DNA from: Nectonema munidae
Lineage: Eukaryota > Nematomorpha > Nectonematoida > Nectonematidae
Length of the DNA stretch: 64,000 nt
NCBI GenBank assembly: GCA_030549495.1
Contig: JAUIRK010000993.1
Coordinates: forward strand, 186,001-250,000
Direction of reading: 5' to 3'
Shown here: positions 22,521 to 34,939 of the stretch, in pieces
Numbering within the stretch: position 1 is the stretch's first letter
Layout of the letters: every line of letters starts with the position of its first letter
The notes under the pieces: model-generated
What the model was told of the DNA's origin: nothing
The model's input: only the letters and a program-made list of their open reading frames with translations
Database searches by the model: none
Position numbers and translations under genes: made by a program

Positions 22521-23330
22521 AAAACGATGTAGGTTGAAGCAAAGAGTCACTTTAGGTAGACTGAGAAACTTTATTGAATCTGAGGGATGTAATCCCAAAC
22601 ATATGGAAACGGCATTTTCTTTAAATGCGCGCAGGACATAACTTTAGCTCCTAGTAGAGAACAAGGTACAACTTGCTATAAAAAGTACAAAGATAGAGTG
22701 AAAGTTCTAGTTGGTACAAACACAAACTACGTCCATTGTGCATCGATATCTTCAAGAAACCAAGCTGTTTGAAATAGGATACACTGCCACTCAGTTATCA
22801 TCACACTAAAACATTTTACAGAAGTAGTTTCACGAGTAATTTGTTCCAGTTCTATTCTTTCTTCGTAGAAGTGGTTTCGAGGAGAAAGCCAGCTTGTTAA
22901 TTGACAACTGTGCCCCCACCCACTAGAAAACTTTCCATATTTTCTACCCCAGAACATAACCAGCAAAATGAAGCCACTTAATGCAGGAATAGTTTCAGCA
23001 TTAAAAAAACGCTATCTAAAAAAGTTATTCAGAGAAATCGTTAATAGAGATGTCACAGCCTTAGAAGACTTTTTAAAAAGTCTTAAAATTAAGGAAATGA
23101 TTTATGTGACATGAGAAGCCTGGGCTGTTATAGCGCAACCAATAGTCAACAAATACTAGAAAAAATTCGCGGGTTCTGCTATATTTTTCGATGACTCAAA
23201 ATAGAAGACAGCTTTGAGACCGAGTTTGATGATAATAATGGCGTCTTATCATTAATTTCTAGTGATATTCGGCATATTGTTGAAGTCAATGATGAAGGTC
23301 TTTTTTGGAAGACGCTTGAAAGTCCGCCCC
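22520..23330 (+). pseudogene. Tigger/jerky-like (pogo-type) transposase remnant
   Basis: Across several frames the plus strand gives GIFFKCAQDITLAPSREQGT and then YKKYKDRVKVLVGTNTN. These match the DETGLFWK...LPDRT and YKKSKDRVT region of pogo-type DDE transposases. About 22885 reads LLIDNCAPTH (second catalytic Asp context), then ITSKMKPLNAGIVSALKKRY, the usual TSxxQPxDxGxI step. Many stops are present. Its 5' part is fused to the MITE-like sequence ending at 22520. Confidence 0.7.
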
Positions 23331-23570
23331 TCCAATAATTTCAAGGATGTGCGCCCCTGAATTAATCAAATTTTTTTTCATATAAACATCGCAGTGTATC
23401 TAGTACACTCTTTTCCTTCAGACTACATTCACTCATATAAAACTCTCCAGCCTTCAGTTATTTGTTTTCTGTATCAATCAAATATTCTTTTATAAATTCC
23501 TGTAATGTGCCTGATAGACTACTTCATTTTCAAATGAAAAGCCTATTCGCCCCAACAATTTTGGATTTTT
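23325..23570. repeat. Dispersed repeat, copy 2 of 3
   Basis: CACTCATATAAAACTCTCCA, TTCCTGTAATGTGCCTGATA and CAACAATTTTGGATTTTT match 4070-4220, and the preceding CCAATAATTTCAAGGATGTG matches the far end of the copy at 46.4 kb. Confidence 0.65.
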
Positions 23571-23912
23571 TATACATGTTTTGATAGCTAAACTATGATA
23601 ATTTTTAGAATGAAGGTATATGTGAAGAAACTAATATATTTTATATTCAAACTAAAATATTGAATGCGTTTCCTTATTCAACCCTATGAAGTTTTTGTTA
23701 AAATTATTCATAGGCATTATAACTTCTGAACGCTTAGTTGCTAAGAATCTTTCCAATCCCCTCGAAATTTTTAATCTTTTTTTGCACAAAATTTTATTTT
23801 GTACATATTTGAATGCACCAAGGAAAAACTCCATGAAAACTACAGGTATGATAGATTATCTACATAAATATAACAAGTCGGTAAAATTGTTTTTATATAA
23901 GGTGTTGCGTAA

Positions 23913-24018
23913 GTTGCACTATCCGTGCATCGATAAACGGCTTTCCAATGCAATCCCCGTGCATCGATAAAAGCCAATTGCATTGGAAAGACGTTTATCG
24001 ATGCACGGATAGTGCAAC
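23913..24018. repeat. Palindrome with 42-bp arms
   Basis: Arms 23913-23954 and 23977-24018 are inverted copies with 41 of 42 bases matching, separated by a 22-bp loop that carries a third copy of CCGTGCATCGATAAA. A 9-bp direct repeat AAGGTGTTG flanks the structure (23899-23907 and 24025-24033). It could be a foldback element or a cruciform-forming site; no coding content. Confidence 0.9.
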
Positions 24019-24236
24019 ATTACCAAGGTGTTGTTCTATTTCACAATTGGTGTTAACTTGAATTTTATGAACATCGATTTATTCAACATTGCCACCCATC
24101 TAGATTTTATTTCCATCTTGTATTGTGATGAATATCATAAATTTTACAAAAAAGAAACTTTACCATTCAAAGTTGTCGCGATAAAAAGGATGTCGACATT
24201 TTTTGTACCTGGACTTCAAATACACTGGATACCTTC

Positions 24237-24537
24237 CAGTGGCGGATCCAGGGGCAGGGGGGGGAGGGGTCATGGGCCTAGGCACCCCTATGAAAAATGG
24301 CTTCGAAAATTACCCTTACTAATGTATACCCTTACATGTATAAAAAATAAATTTTTGCAATTTATTCATGGCAAAATAATGTTAAAAATATGAAAACATA
24401 GGTAATTAGTGATTCTAAAAGACATAATACAGCTGTCGTATTCTCTAAAGACTTTTATCAAAATTGCAAAAATATTAAATTGATTTCGCCCCCCCCCCCC
24501 CCCCCCCCACTATAAGAAATTTCTGGATCCGCCACTG
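24237..24537. mobile_element. 301-bp hAT-type MITE, family A (copy 1)
   Basis: The terminal repeats CAGTGGCGGATCCAG are perfect at both ends. The flanks ATACCTTC (24229-24236) and GTACCTTC (24538-24545) differ by one base, giving an 8-bp hAT-type duplication. The interior has a poly-G run at one end and a 20-base C run at the other. Related inverted copies lie at 37917 and 46867. Confidence 0.9.
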
Positions 24538-24849
24538 GTACCTTCAAATAGAGGGTATATCTTTGTTTTATTGATAGAGCTTGAATTGAATTGGAATTTT
24601 TTTGACATTTTGTATTTTATATGTAAACAGAACATAGCTACAAATTTTATCGACTTGTCAAATAGGATATTTTTAATCAGAATAATTTCAATATTTTTTA
24701 TAATAAAAAGCTGAACCTCGTTTTGAAAATCTACGTTACTGCTATGAAAGGTTTTCTGTAGAAGATCTTCTGGCTTACCTAGGCTCTCAAGATCAACGTG
24801 TTGATGTAAAGTTTTTATTTTCCGATAAAAATAGTGAACCTTTTCTGAA

Positions 24850-26012
24850 GGCAGCAATAAGCAGGGACATGTTTATTTTGGACAAAACATTTATTAGATT
24901 TTATTATAAAAGTAACAGAAATACTTGGGACAAACTATCACCTATAAGGTACTTGCACGATGAATTTTCCATAAGTTGTCATAAGTATTGGTGTACCAAG
25001 TACTAAGTTACTATAGATGAGCAACTTGTGAAGTTTAGAGGAAGATCGCCAATAAAAGTTTACGATCCCTCTAAACCAGGGAGATATGACATGAAAGTAT
25101 ATCATATTGTTGACTCTGTTAGCTTTTATGTATTGTCAAGTGAAGTATATGTTTCAGGATTGAGTGATAAAAACTATTTCAAATCTACAAATATTGTAAA
25201 AAGAGTTGTAGCAATATCTAATATACCAAAAGGTTGTGGAATTTATGTTGATAGATTTTTTATGGCCCATGAGTTAAGTTGTTGGGCGGTAGATTGTAAA
25301 CTCACGGTTTGTGGAACAGTTAGAGCAAACCGTAGATTTATGCCACATATAATTCGACCTTCATATCTCAAAGATTTAAATTTGGTAGATTGTGAGAGCA
25401 AATTTTTATATACAAAATACTCTTCGCTAACAGTTTACATCCCAAAAAAACATTCTGGTAAAGCATTTAGACCTGTTTACATAATGTCTAGCCAGCATTT
25501 TCGGAAATTGAATTAGTCGGTAGTCAGAGAAAACCTCAAACTATTTTAGATTATAACATGTATAAAATGGGTGTAGATGCTTTCAACAAGATGGCTAGAG
25601 ATTATTCGTGCTACAGAACCTCAAGAAGATGGCCAATGGCGATTTTTATAAATTTATTAGACATCGCTGCAAATAATAGTTGGGTCATTATAAAATCAAA
25701 CATGCCAGAAAAGTATCCAAGTGTCAGAAAAGGTGGACAAATGTGTTTCATTAGAAGTTTGGCTCTACATCTAACTGAAAAGGTCATGCAAATCAGATGC
25801 CAAAGTTCATCAACACGTGTTGGCACAAGGAAAATGTTTATATTTTTATGATTTCGAAGCATAATCAACCAACTACATCACATGGAAGAGGTTATTGTTT
25901 CGTTTCAAATTGTAAACCAAGAAAAAGAAGTACAAGAAATTGCATAAAATGTCAAAGGCCTTGTTGTAAAAATCACACAGTACTTATTTGCACAGAGTGT
26001 AAAGACTCATAA
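24850..26012 (+). pseudogene. piggyBac (PGBD4-like) transposase remnant
   Basis: The element moves by cut-and-paste at TTAA. A segment from about 24850 reads SISRDMFILDKTFIRFYYKS. After a stop comes TIDEQLVKFRGRSPIKVYDP (first catalytic Asp), GIYVDRFFMAHELS (second) and GVDAFNKMARDYSCYRTSRR (third, after a frame shift near 25515). A final frame gives the Cys/His-rich tail GRGYCFVSNCKPRKR, CIKCQRPCCKNHT and LICTECKDS (25880-26010). At least three breaks kill it. It is a close relative of the copy at 57.4-59.2 kb, which helps align both. The N-terminal acidic region is missing. Confidence 0.85.
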
Positions 26013-26014
26013 AC

Positions 26015-27100
26015 TTTCTAATCTTCAAATAAACATTTTTTCTTTTACCTTTTTTACACTTTTGTGTAATAGAGTTTTTGAGTTTTTGAGTTTTTGCAGT
26101 TTAAATTGTGCTTACAGGTAGCGTCTTTTGTTTACTTTTGAGGAAGATGTAAATTTTGTAGCTTACCCTTATTTTCATCTTCTCAGTTAGATACAAAATT
26201 TACTGATGGAAGTTTATTTGCACAAGAAATACACGGCACATAGAATTGTCGATTTCGTATCTTTCTTGTCTTCTAGCAATTGGCGTTGTATTTTATTCAC
26301 AACATTTCTTCCTCTGATAAGGAAGTTTAAATTGTCCTTACAAGCAGCGCTGTGTTTACTTTACGCCAACGATGAGAAATTTGTAGCCTACCTAACTTCC
26401 AACTTAATTCGACGTGTAGGATGCATTTCTTTCTTCAAAACTCCACTTGAAAACAAAGATGATGTCAAAGGAAGAAGTATATGCACAAAGAAGAAACTAA
26501 ATAAAACATCACCAAAAGCCAAAAGATAGTACAAATTATCTGCCAAATCCATTACTAAAAATTATTTTTTGATGGTATATTCCATGTAAAATTTAAATGA
26601 ATGTTTTCAGAGACAGATTTTAGAAGTAAACCGCAAGTTTGTTACACACTTATAGGTATTTTCAATTTCTAAATTCCAAAAATAAGTCCAAAATGAAATC
26701 AGCATGCCCGATTTGATATAAAAAATATATTTTATATAAAATTTGAAGGTATATTTTATTAGATATATTTCTCATCAATCAAAATTTTGATAGACATTTC
26801 TCAAAAAATAAGCATGATTTTGAAAAAAGTTAACTATAATGTGTTATGTGTTCAAAACTGTATATATTTATAAATTTTCAAACAAGTATATAATATAGAA
26901 CCAAAGTTATAAGTTTAACTAGAGATACTGTCAGAATTTTGCTGAAAAAGTTTAACTTTTGATTTTGATTGACAGATTTAGGCATGAAAAGGTCATTCAA
27001 CTGCTATGAAAATGGTATCAAAAGATGCAGCTATCAATTTTAGTAAATGTCAAGAAGTATAGTAGCAAAAGAGCTAGCCAATTTGGTACAAGAGAAATTT
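26015..27100. other. AT-rich region downstream of the piggyBac remnant
   Basis: An open frame of 107 codons (26206-26529) has no recognisable motif and is likely former element sequence. The rest shows nothing that I can support. Confidence 0.4.
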
Positions 27101-27137
27101 TAGTTGGGGGGGGGGGCTAAAATAGCCCCCGTCACTG
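27100..27137. mobile_element. Possible hAT-type right end
   Basis: A poly-G run, then CTAAAATAGCCCCCGTCACTG ending at 27137, reads inverted as CAGTGACGGGGGC, like the ends of other hAT MITEs here. The partner end was not found. Confidence 0.3.
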
Positions 27138-27490
27138 ATAGGGTTTAAAGACAGTCAAGTAGGCTTCCTTGGACATCTCCCGTCTTGTGCCGTGAGAACT
27201 GATAGTTCTGCAGCAATGACTGATGGAAAGAAGGGCGTCGATTTAGTGCTAGTGCGCCACTGTGAAGGCGTCGGACACACTCAGCACATCCACCTTCGTT
27301 CATGTCTCCACGCTGATCATTTCTCCGATCACATGGTGATTTGCTCCCCTGGCCTTGCTCACAGACACCATTATACACCTGAAATATATAAAGTAAACGC
27401 TTTCCATAATATGTTTTCTGCTTTTGAGTGTTTTCTTCGTCACTCCAAGCCGCAGCCAGCTCGCAAATGCCTCATCTGGCCTACAATTTA
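27130..27490 (-). other. Exon-like GC-richer segment, minus strand
   Basis: Two open stretches stand out from the AT-rich surroundings. From 27482, after an ATTGTAG acceptor, PDEAFASWLRLGVTKKTLKS is read. After a TTTCAG at about 27378, VYNGVCEQGQGSKSPCDRRN follows and stays open to TAA at 27145. The two cannot be joined by a normal intron because the gap is only 20 bp. It may be one exon, two alternatives or old element sequence. I do not recognise the protein. Confidence 0.25.
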
Positions 27491-27759
27491 AAAAAGTTAC
27501 TTGTAACTTATGGCATTACACAATATATGTATGTATGCCACCTAATAATTCATTTATGCCAATCTTAATTATTTCATCATTAATTAGTTCAGTTAAAATT
27601 TGCCAATTTTGGATTTAGTAATGTTTATTCTTAAAAAATTGTCGCATATCTTTGAACTAATATAGATAGATATTCTTTTTTAAATAAAATATGTACCAAA
27701 CCTATTACCGTTAGGGGGCGTAACCCCCCGTGCCCCTCACCCTGTCTGCTTACGCCAGA

Positions 27760-29130
27760 AAACTGTCTCTAAAATATTGTTTCCATTAAATATATGTTTT
27801 TATACCAAATCAACCATGCCAGTTTCATTTCTAGACTTAATTTTTGCAAGTAGGGTTTGGAAATGTCTGAAAGTGCAAATCCAATTAATTATGCATGTCT
27901 GAAAATTATCTCTAAAAATATTCATTATTAAAAATATATTTTTTTATTGCTGATATCATTTCTGTACTCATTTTGCAATTAGAGTATAAGAAAGAGTTTC
28001 AAGCCCATAATGACTTGATTGAAAATAGTAGCTTCAAATTAAAAATATTTTTTAAGCTAAATCAAACATGCTTATTTAATTTATGTACTATTTATTCAAT
28101 ACGGTAAAAAATACCCTGAAGTGTGAATAAAATTAGTGATGTATGCCTAAAAATGTTAGTAAATTTTTTTCAGAAAATCGTTACACATTGGTTATATAGT
28201 ACAAATATAATTTTTTAAATATAATTTGGCTTACAATACTTTAGTAATTCATGTTGACTATGAAGTATTTATTTAGAGAAAAATAAAACGCATTATAAAA
28301 ATTTTGAACCATTTTCCAATTAACTAGGAAGTCATGTAATGAGCTAATATTGGGTGCTTCAAAAAAGATTTTGAGAGCGAACAAGAAGTTCCTCATTTGC
28401 GAATGAAAAATCTAAGATAGGAATAAACAATTTCTTCATCTGGGATGAAGAAAAACATTGGCATTTAAAAATGTAAAAATTCATTGTAAACATTAGATTC
28501 TGTGAGAAGAGTAAATTACGGATATGCGAGGTTAATCAAAAAGCCATAAGGTCGCTGTAATGATTACACGTTCGAAGTTTTGTATGAAATTTAGCAAATA
28601 CATTGGAGAATAAAGCAGTAACAAATAAAACAAGTAATTACAGCTTGATAAAATATAAAACATTAATTTCATGTTTACTAAGATTACAGTATTTCCTAAG
28701 AATATAAATTGTGTTTATACAGAAATAAGAAAATGGAAGAAATTTTAAATATTAATGGACATTGCATGGAAAAAAATAATAATAAAATTTTCACAAAAAA
28801 ATCAAGTAAACGAATAAAGCAAAGCGCAGGAGAAATGAAAGAGTTATTTATAAAAATTTTGAGTTTATGAAAAGAAATGGGAGGTTGAGGAAAAAGATTT
28901 TAAAAAATTAACAAGTTTATAGTTTAGATTGTTTTGAGTTCGATAGTTTGAAAAAAGGAATAGTCAAAAAGTCAAGATATCGGGGAGATGCACTTTGTTT
29001 TTCAAAGTCAAAAGTCATAATACCATTAAAAATATCAGGTAAAAAAAAGACAGTTAAAATATTTATAGAGAAATAATGGTTAACTTAAGATTGAATATAT
29101 CTTCAAGTTTCAATAATCAGTCTACTTATA
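27760..29130. other. AT-rich stretch, nothing supported
   Basis: No exon, element end or tandem array seen. Confidence 0.5.
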
Positions 29131-29360
29131 AAATAAAGAGGTGAACACTAAAATAAATAATAATTAATTGAGCACTTAAAATTTTTAAAATGTAAATTTT
29201 GACCGACAGTGGGCTTTTTCAAACACAAAATGATTATATAATCATTTACTATTTATTAGCTTAATAAATTATTTATTTTAGTTTTCATCTTTCTATTTTA
29301 TCACTAATTTAATTGGCCACCTTCAGCACCAGATTTATAACTTATAAAATAGATAGAAGT
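29130..29360. repeat. MITE family with CCGACAGTCGGC core, copy 2 of 3
   Basis: AAATAAAGAGGTGAACACTA, AATGTAAATTTTGACCGACA and the following GTGGGCTTTTTCAAAC match the copies at 22.4 and 59.3 kb. CACTAAAATAAATAATAATT and its inverted partner ending in TTATTTTAGTTTTC, around a central AAATGATTATATAATCATTT palindrome, show a foldback layout. It ends with CACCTTCAGCACCAGATTTA, shared with 59.57 kb. Confidence 0.7.
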
Positions 29361-29399
29361 ATGAGCTGAAAAGTTTTGTTTTATTATTCGTAAGGCTTT

Positions 29400-30260
29400 T
29401 TTGGTACGATGAAAAGAGTAGATAGAGAGGAGTGTCTCCATTTGAAAATACTAAAGTGTATGTGTGGTAGAAATAAAGACTTTATAGTAAAAGGAAAGTG
29501 TTAAGAGAAGCTATTTCTACAATGCACCAACGATGCAGCTAAGTTTTCGGTTTAAATGACTCCTAGTATTAGAGAAAAATTGACTAAGGTAGAAAGTTAA
29601 AATTATCAATCATTTATTTCAAGGTTTCTCAATAAACAATGGATTTTAAAATCTAAGGTACAATGAGAAAATTCATGCAACAAGATTCCTTAGAGTTCAT
29701 ACGAAGAGAGTTAATTGCGTTGAATTGAAAAAATAGAACTAAAACAATCAGAGCTCAAAGCTAGATAGATTTTTATTTGTCCTCATTATAGATATGTCAT
29801 CAGCAAAAAAACTTACCAGAGTTAATACAGTTTGGTAAATCATTTATAAATATATTAAAAAGTAGCGGTGCAAGGAAATATTTTGGGCAACGCCAGTTTT
29901 AACATTAAGAAAGAGGATAAAAATTGTTGATATAAAGCTGTCTATTCAAAAAGTAGGATTCAAAAAACGACAAAACAGAAGGACAAAACCCGTAGGCCTT
30001 TAAGGCTTTAGACAGGCCCATGAAAAAAAAATTTGGTTTTGTTCTCTTTGGGATCAATAATCTTATCAATAAAATAAGAGTGCATTAGCTCACTGGAATA
30101 ATCTTTGTTAAACCCACACTGGAGAGGGTAAAAAATGTGAATTTTAGAAAAATCATATCAAAAAATGTAAATTTTTTTCGAAAATCTTAGAAATAGTTGG
30201 GATGATCGAGATAATACTGTAGTTTTCAGCAAGTTTACATAATCCTTTTTATGTAAACTT
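29400..30260 (-). pseudogene. Non-LTR (CR1/Jockey-like) reverse transcriptase fragment
   Basis: The minus strand from 30260 reads SSELMHSYFIDKIIDPKENK, then FFMGLSKALKAYG (the FxDLSKAFDxV motif with the Asp lost), SFFESYFLNRQLYINNF and, after stops, APLLFNIFINDLPNCINSGK (the GPLLFxIYINDLP motif). The YxDD core that should follow is eroded to a stop-containing DDM-like sequence near 29800. It is a dead LINE without recognisable ends. Confidence 0.8.
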
Positions 30261-30607
30261 GCTAGATCTTGGAAAACTTCAAATATTGAGGAAAGAAGGA
30301 GCTGAAATACATAAAATAGAACTATCAGCTAAGCTTTATAATTTCACTAAGATGGAAAGGAAATCGCAAAAATTTTTTTAAAAATTTGACAAATATCTAT
30401 ATGTGAAGATTTAGTCACTATCAAATTTTTTTTATTTTGAATTGAATTTGACCGTTTTTTCGTTTGGTCTGAAAGAGATGATAAAGTGAAAAATTTTTAA
30501 TCATTTTTTATGAGGAAAACAACTTTTGAACTTGGATTGAAAAAATAGTTCCACGTTTTTTTAATTTGAACATGCTTTTTAAACGGATTTAATGTTAAAG
30601 TCACAAG

Positions 30608-30770
30608 GACGAACTTAAAATGAAAAAAGACGAACTTAAAATGAAAAAAAGACAAACTTAAAATGAAAAAAGACGAACTTAAATGAAAAAAGACGAATTT
30701 AAAATTAAAGAGGACGAACTTAAAGTGAAAAAAGACGAACTTAAAATGATAAAGGACGAACTTAAAGTAA
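30608..30770. repeat. 21-bp minisatellite
   Basis: About eight imperfect copies of GACGAACTTAAAATGAAAAAA, with units of 19-22 bp. Degenerate units at both ends suggest slippage expansion. No coding role is visible. Confidence 0.85.
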
Positions 30771-31028
30771 AAATGCTATATTGGTAAAATGTTTTTTATC
30801 AACTTATCGGCAAAAAAACAAAGCTGATCTTGCTTTGTTTTTCCCATCCGAAATTAGACACACACACCCATCGAAACAGACAAACGCACTTGAAATTGAA
30901 TAAATGTATATTTGCAAAGTGTTGTAAAGAAAATTAAAATAATTTAAGTTGTATCTTTTCGTTCACATAAGGTTCACACTATTGTTCAGGCTAAAACCAT
31001 CTCTTAATACCAATATATATGTTTCCCC

Positions 31029-31310
31029 CAGATCCCGCGCTACCTATTAAATTTTGGGGCACAAGCCCCCAACTATTTCTCAAGTATCTATTTCCCCCCT
31101 TAGCTAATTTTCAAGTTCCCCTAAAAAATTTTCATTACCCTAAAAAAATATGACAAACATCTAGCATTCATAATAATTCCTTTCATGAAAATGTAATCAG
31201 TATATATATGGCTTGACAAATACATCATATGTTTTCGTTTCGCCTTGAAGCAGATTAATCTGATAGTTCAAAATTCGCGCCCCAATGAAGCCCCCCCCTA
31301 AAATCCCTGA
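31029..31310. mobile_element. Possible hAT MITE with CAGATCCCGCGCTACC end
   Basis: CAGATCCCGCGCTACC at 31029, followed by TTTTGGGGC, closely resembles the inverted right end of the 604-bp hAT at 12944. A poly-C run and CCCTG near 31310 may be the other end, but no target duplication matches. Confidence 0.4.
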
Positions 31311-31624
31311 TTCACCCAAAATTGATGGCCTACCTTTAAAAAGTTAGTCAGCCCAGCTTGAAACTTGAGAAATATCGCTTTATAGTCTTATAAGTTATAA
31401 AAATGAGCTTTTATTCACTTTTATATATTGATTTGAAAAAGTGTGATAAAAACGTTTTATAGATTACATTCTTTTTCTACTAAAAAGAATTGTACCGGCG
31501 ACTGCAATATTTTAACTTGTATAACCATAAAAAATCAGATATCATTTGAATAAATTGATTATGCATAAGGCAACCAATTTGTAAAATAAAACAAATATTT
31601 GTCTCGAGGTGGTTTATAAATACT

Positions 31625-31905
31625 CAGTGCCGGATATACCAAGTGCGGAGCCTGTAGCAGATCGATTAAATTTACAAATGATAGTCAGGAAGTAAAAAAT
31701 TTTTTAATAAAATTGATCTAGATTCTACAAAAAAGATAAAAACCACAAAATTCAAGAGCAAAAATGCATTTTAAGGAGGAAATATAAAAGAAGAATTGAA
31801 GAAAACTTAAAAAAATAACTTTAAAGGTTTTTTTCGACACATTTTTCAACTAAGCGCGTGGCCTGTAGCAGCTGCCACATCTGCTATTGTGTTAATCCGG
31901 CACTG
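31625..31905. mobile_element. 281-bp MITE with CAGTGCCGGAT ends
   Basis: The ends CAGTGCCGGAT and, inverted, CAGTGCCGGATTAAC match over 11 bases. AATACT directly abuts both ends (31619-31624 and 31906-31911), a 6-bp duplication. The interior carries GCCTGTAGCAG near both ends. No coding content. Confidence 0.75.
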
Positions 31906-31999
31906 AATACTCAAGATGACTTAGTCTCTTCTCTCTCAGATTTTTAACTTCGCACATTTTATGAGTCAGTAGAATAAATTTATAGCTGCGATAAAATCT

Positions 32000-33780
32000 T
32001 CTCAAGAATTATTTATTTTACATTGCATTCTTCTTTGGATGTAAGTAATGGATAAATAAGCGATAAATCAATACATGGAATGCTAGCAAATTTATTAAAT
32101 TCAGATAAGTGGGAAAGCACAGTGATCTTCAAAATGAAAGCAAAACGGGAGGATTCTTTTGTTTTATCTTGCCTAACAATGATTGCAGAAGAGACATTGA
32201 GATGAAAGCAAAGATAGAAGAAACAGTCCCGGCAAATCACATGCAAAATGTAGAGAAGTAAATTTGAATATTCATACTTTTAAGTTATGAAAAAAAGTCT
32301 TTTGCTTGAATGATGCCAACAACAATATTATTGATTACTTTATTTACTCTATCCATGAATAAATAACAGCATGACAACGGTTAGGATGAAAGTTGTGAAA
32401 TTATGATAAACGCGAAGCATGCAAAGCTCTTCGCCTTTGGCGTCTACTACTACACAATACAATAAATAGTAATCTTCATTTTTTCGTATACTTTTCCTGT
32501 ATACATACACGCTAACTGATACGTCATAATAATAAATACCAAATTTTACAAGTAAAGTATGATTGTTTGCGTATAATACAACAGTCGTATAATACACACA
32601 TTTCTTATGAGAAGAAACTGATAAAAAAATCAATCAATTCTGATTAATCAGGATTATTCCTACTGACTCATTCATTCATTTCTTTTCAATTATTATTGTT
32701 TGCACATCACATTCATCACAACAAGCCTTGTTATTCGTGGTTTCTTTTCTCGTGTGTCGTCTCTCTCCTTCTACCTCTCTCTGACACACGCTGAGTTTTG
32801 ATGACTGTTATAACATCCATCACCTTATAAGATTGAAAGTTTGAAAGTGAAATTTAAGATTACCACTTCCTTTCCTTTTTCGTAGATTCACTTTTTAAAA
32901 GTAAGTCTTTTGTCATTGAATTCTTTGTCTCCTTTCTTTCACTGCCATATCACCCTTATGTAAGGTTGCTAGATGTCTCTGTTCTCGGAATTATCTATAC
33001 TTTATTGGACCTTAATGACGGAACCCCGGAGATTTAGAAAAATCCTGTTTTTTTCACTATCTTTTTCCTTCAAAGTAGTTATATTTGTAGGAAATACAAA
33101 GTATTCTTTTTGACTTTTATCAATGCCATTTTGTCCCTGCTGTTGACGTAAAAATCTGACAGCCCTAATTCCAGGCTAAAATTTGCCTTGCCCCCACCTC
33201 TCAAGTGCAAAAGTTTCAGTATATTGATTTTTTAAATTTTGTTTGTTTCTCATTCATGATTCGTATTAAAATTATATTCAAAAATAGAAGCTAACGATTT
33301 TTCGACTCTTTAAAACTTTTTTTTCAAAATTTGGATAACATTTTTTTTTAAATCAAGTAACTTTTAGAATCTTTAAATTATTAAGTTCCAAACTTATTCA
33401 TATTCAAATTATTTTTAAAAAGGAAAAAACTTTGTGAAGTAGTGTACCCATTCAAATTTAATTCTAAATAAACACAAGCTTGGTATGACATATTGTAATT
33501 TTTATCTCTATGAGCGGAAAGAGGAAGAAACTAAGGCAAAAATGAATAGTCGTGTCAAGGAGAAAAATTACACTACGCCATATTTCCAAAACTTTCTATA
33601 TTAATAGTTTTAATGCCTGCCTCCTTTGCTTTCATATCATTTCTCTTGAATACATAACATTAAAAATATCTGTCCAATCTTGTTTGAATAAAATCTTTGC
33701 CTTAGAAAATCTTTCTGTTGGAGAGAAGGGGAGTATGAGTCGAAGAGGCCAGGAATTGAAATCATTTGGTGGAGAGAGGA
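32000..33780. other. Mixed AT-rich region, no recognised gene
   Basis: Two minus-strand ORFs (32246-32013 and 32633-32349) are open but carry no motif that I recognise. A T/C-rich stretch with CTCTCTCCTTCTACCTCTCT lies at 32762-32781. Nothing further can be supported. Confidence 0.4.
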
Positions 33781-33789
33781 GGGCGTAGG

Positions 33790-34177
33790 CAGTGGCGTAA
33801 CTAGGTAGGGGCGGTCCGCCCCGGGCGGCACATTTTTAGGGGCGGCATAAGAGATTTTCATTTGACAAACACAAAAAAACATGCATACACAACAAATCTG
33901 AGACCTAAAAAAAGTTTTTGGCAAATGAAGAGTTTGTTAACAAAAAAGCTAGAAAAGTTCATCTATAAAAAGTTGAAAATGAATATTTGCATGTAATAAA
34001 ATAAATTTTTCATTTTTTTTTATTTTCATATTAAAGCTTATTTTCTATTATAAGTATTTATATAAAACTAATTTATAAATAAATAATGTTTTATGCGTTT
34101 TTAACCAATTTTTTTAAATAAAAATGGGCCCAAATTTATGACCCGCCTGAGCGGCAATTCTCAGGGTTACGCCACTG
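33790..34177. mobile_element. 388-bp hAT-type MITE with CAGTGGCGTAAC ends
   Basis: Perfect 12-bp inverted ends CAGTGGCGTAAC are flanked by GGCGTAGG (33782-33789) and GGCGTAAG (34178-34185), an 8-bp duplication with one change. A GGGGCGG-rich segment lies inside the left end. The interior is AT-rich and non-coding. Confidence 0.9.
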
Positions 34178-34939
34178 GGCGTAAGTAAAAAATTTTCAAG
34201 AGGAGAACCCCAAAATTTTTTAGAGTAGAAATGGTCGTAAGATTTTCAAGATGTGGGGTCAAATATTTTTATACCGACTGATAAATATTTTTTCTCTGTC
34301 AAGGGAGAGGAAAGAAGTAAATTTTCTGCCGCCTTTCCTCCATACCTAGGATTAACAGACATCCTGGTTTGTATTCAAGTAATGTATCAATTGCCATTTT
34401 TTTAATAATCTTGAATATGTCTTAGATTCGTTAGAGTAGGCAAATATTTAACTTCAACTTAAATAATCACAGCTAACAATAATCAAAATATCGGTCCGAA
34501 AAGTTCATCTTTATCAATGCACATTAAAATACATCAAAGTAGCCTACCAAATCGTTGATGGCCTTAATGCCAAACCAGTTTTATCAGCGGAATTAATTTT
34601 TCTCCATTATTTCAGTTAACTAGTACTAGAGTACTCAGTACAAACGATATCGAACGCAATACAAAACGAAACTGTCTGGCAGCTCAATTTCACTCATCCT
34701 AAAAAGCACTTTTCACAAACCCTAATCTCCTTCTGACATTTTGTTTGTGTTCAAGTACAGCGCACCAACAAGCCCTCAAATGTTTCTTCCGAGAGTACAG
34801 CGTGGGTTGTAAAATTCTGCCAAAATGCGCCCGCCCCGCAATAAAAAATAGCCACAACCGCCCTCTATTTAATTTTTTTTTAATCTGCACCGAGTCCCCA
34901 TTTTAAATTTAATCTCTCAACCCCTCTTGATAAAGAATA

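Noticed and set aside
26206-26529. 107-codon ORF after the piggyBac remnant
   Set aside because: No motif, no splice partner, and it sits in sequence likely to be the former 3' part of the element.
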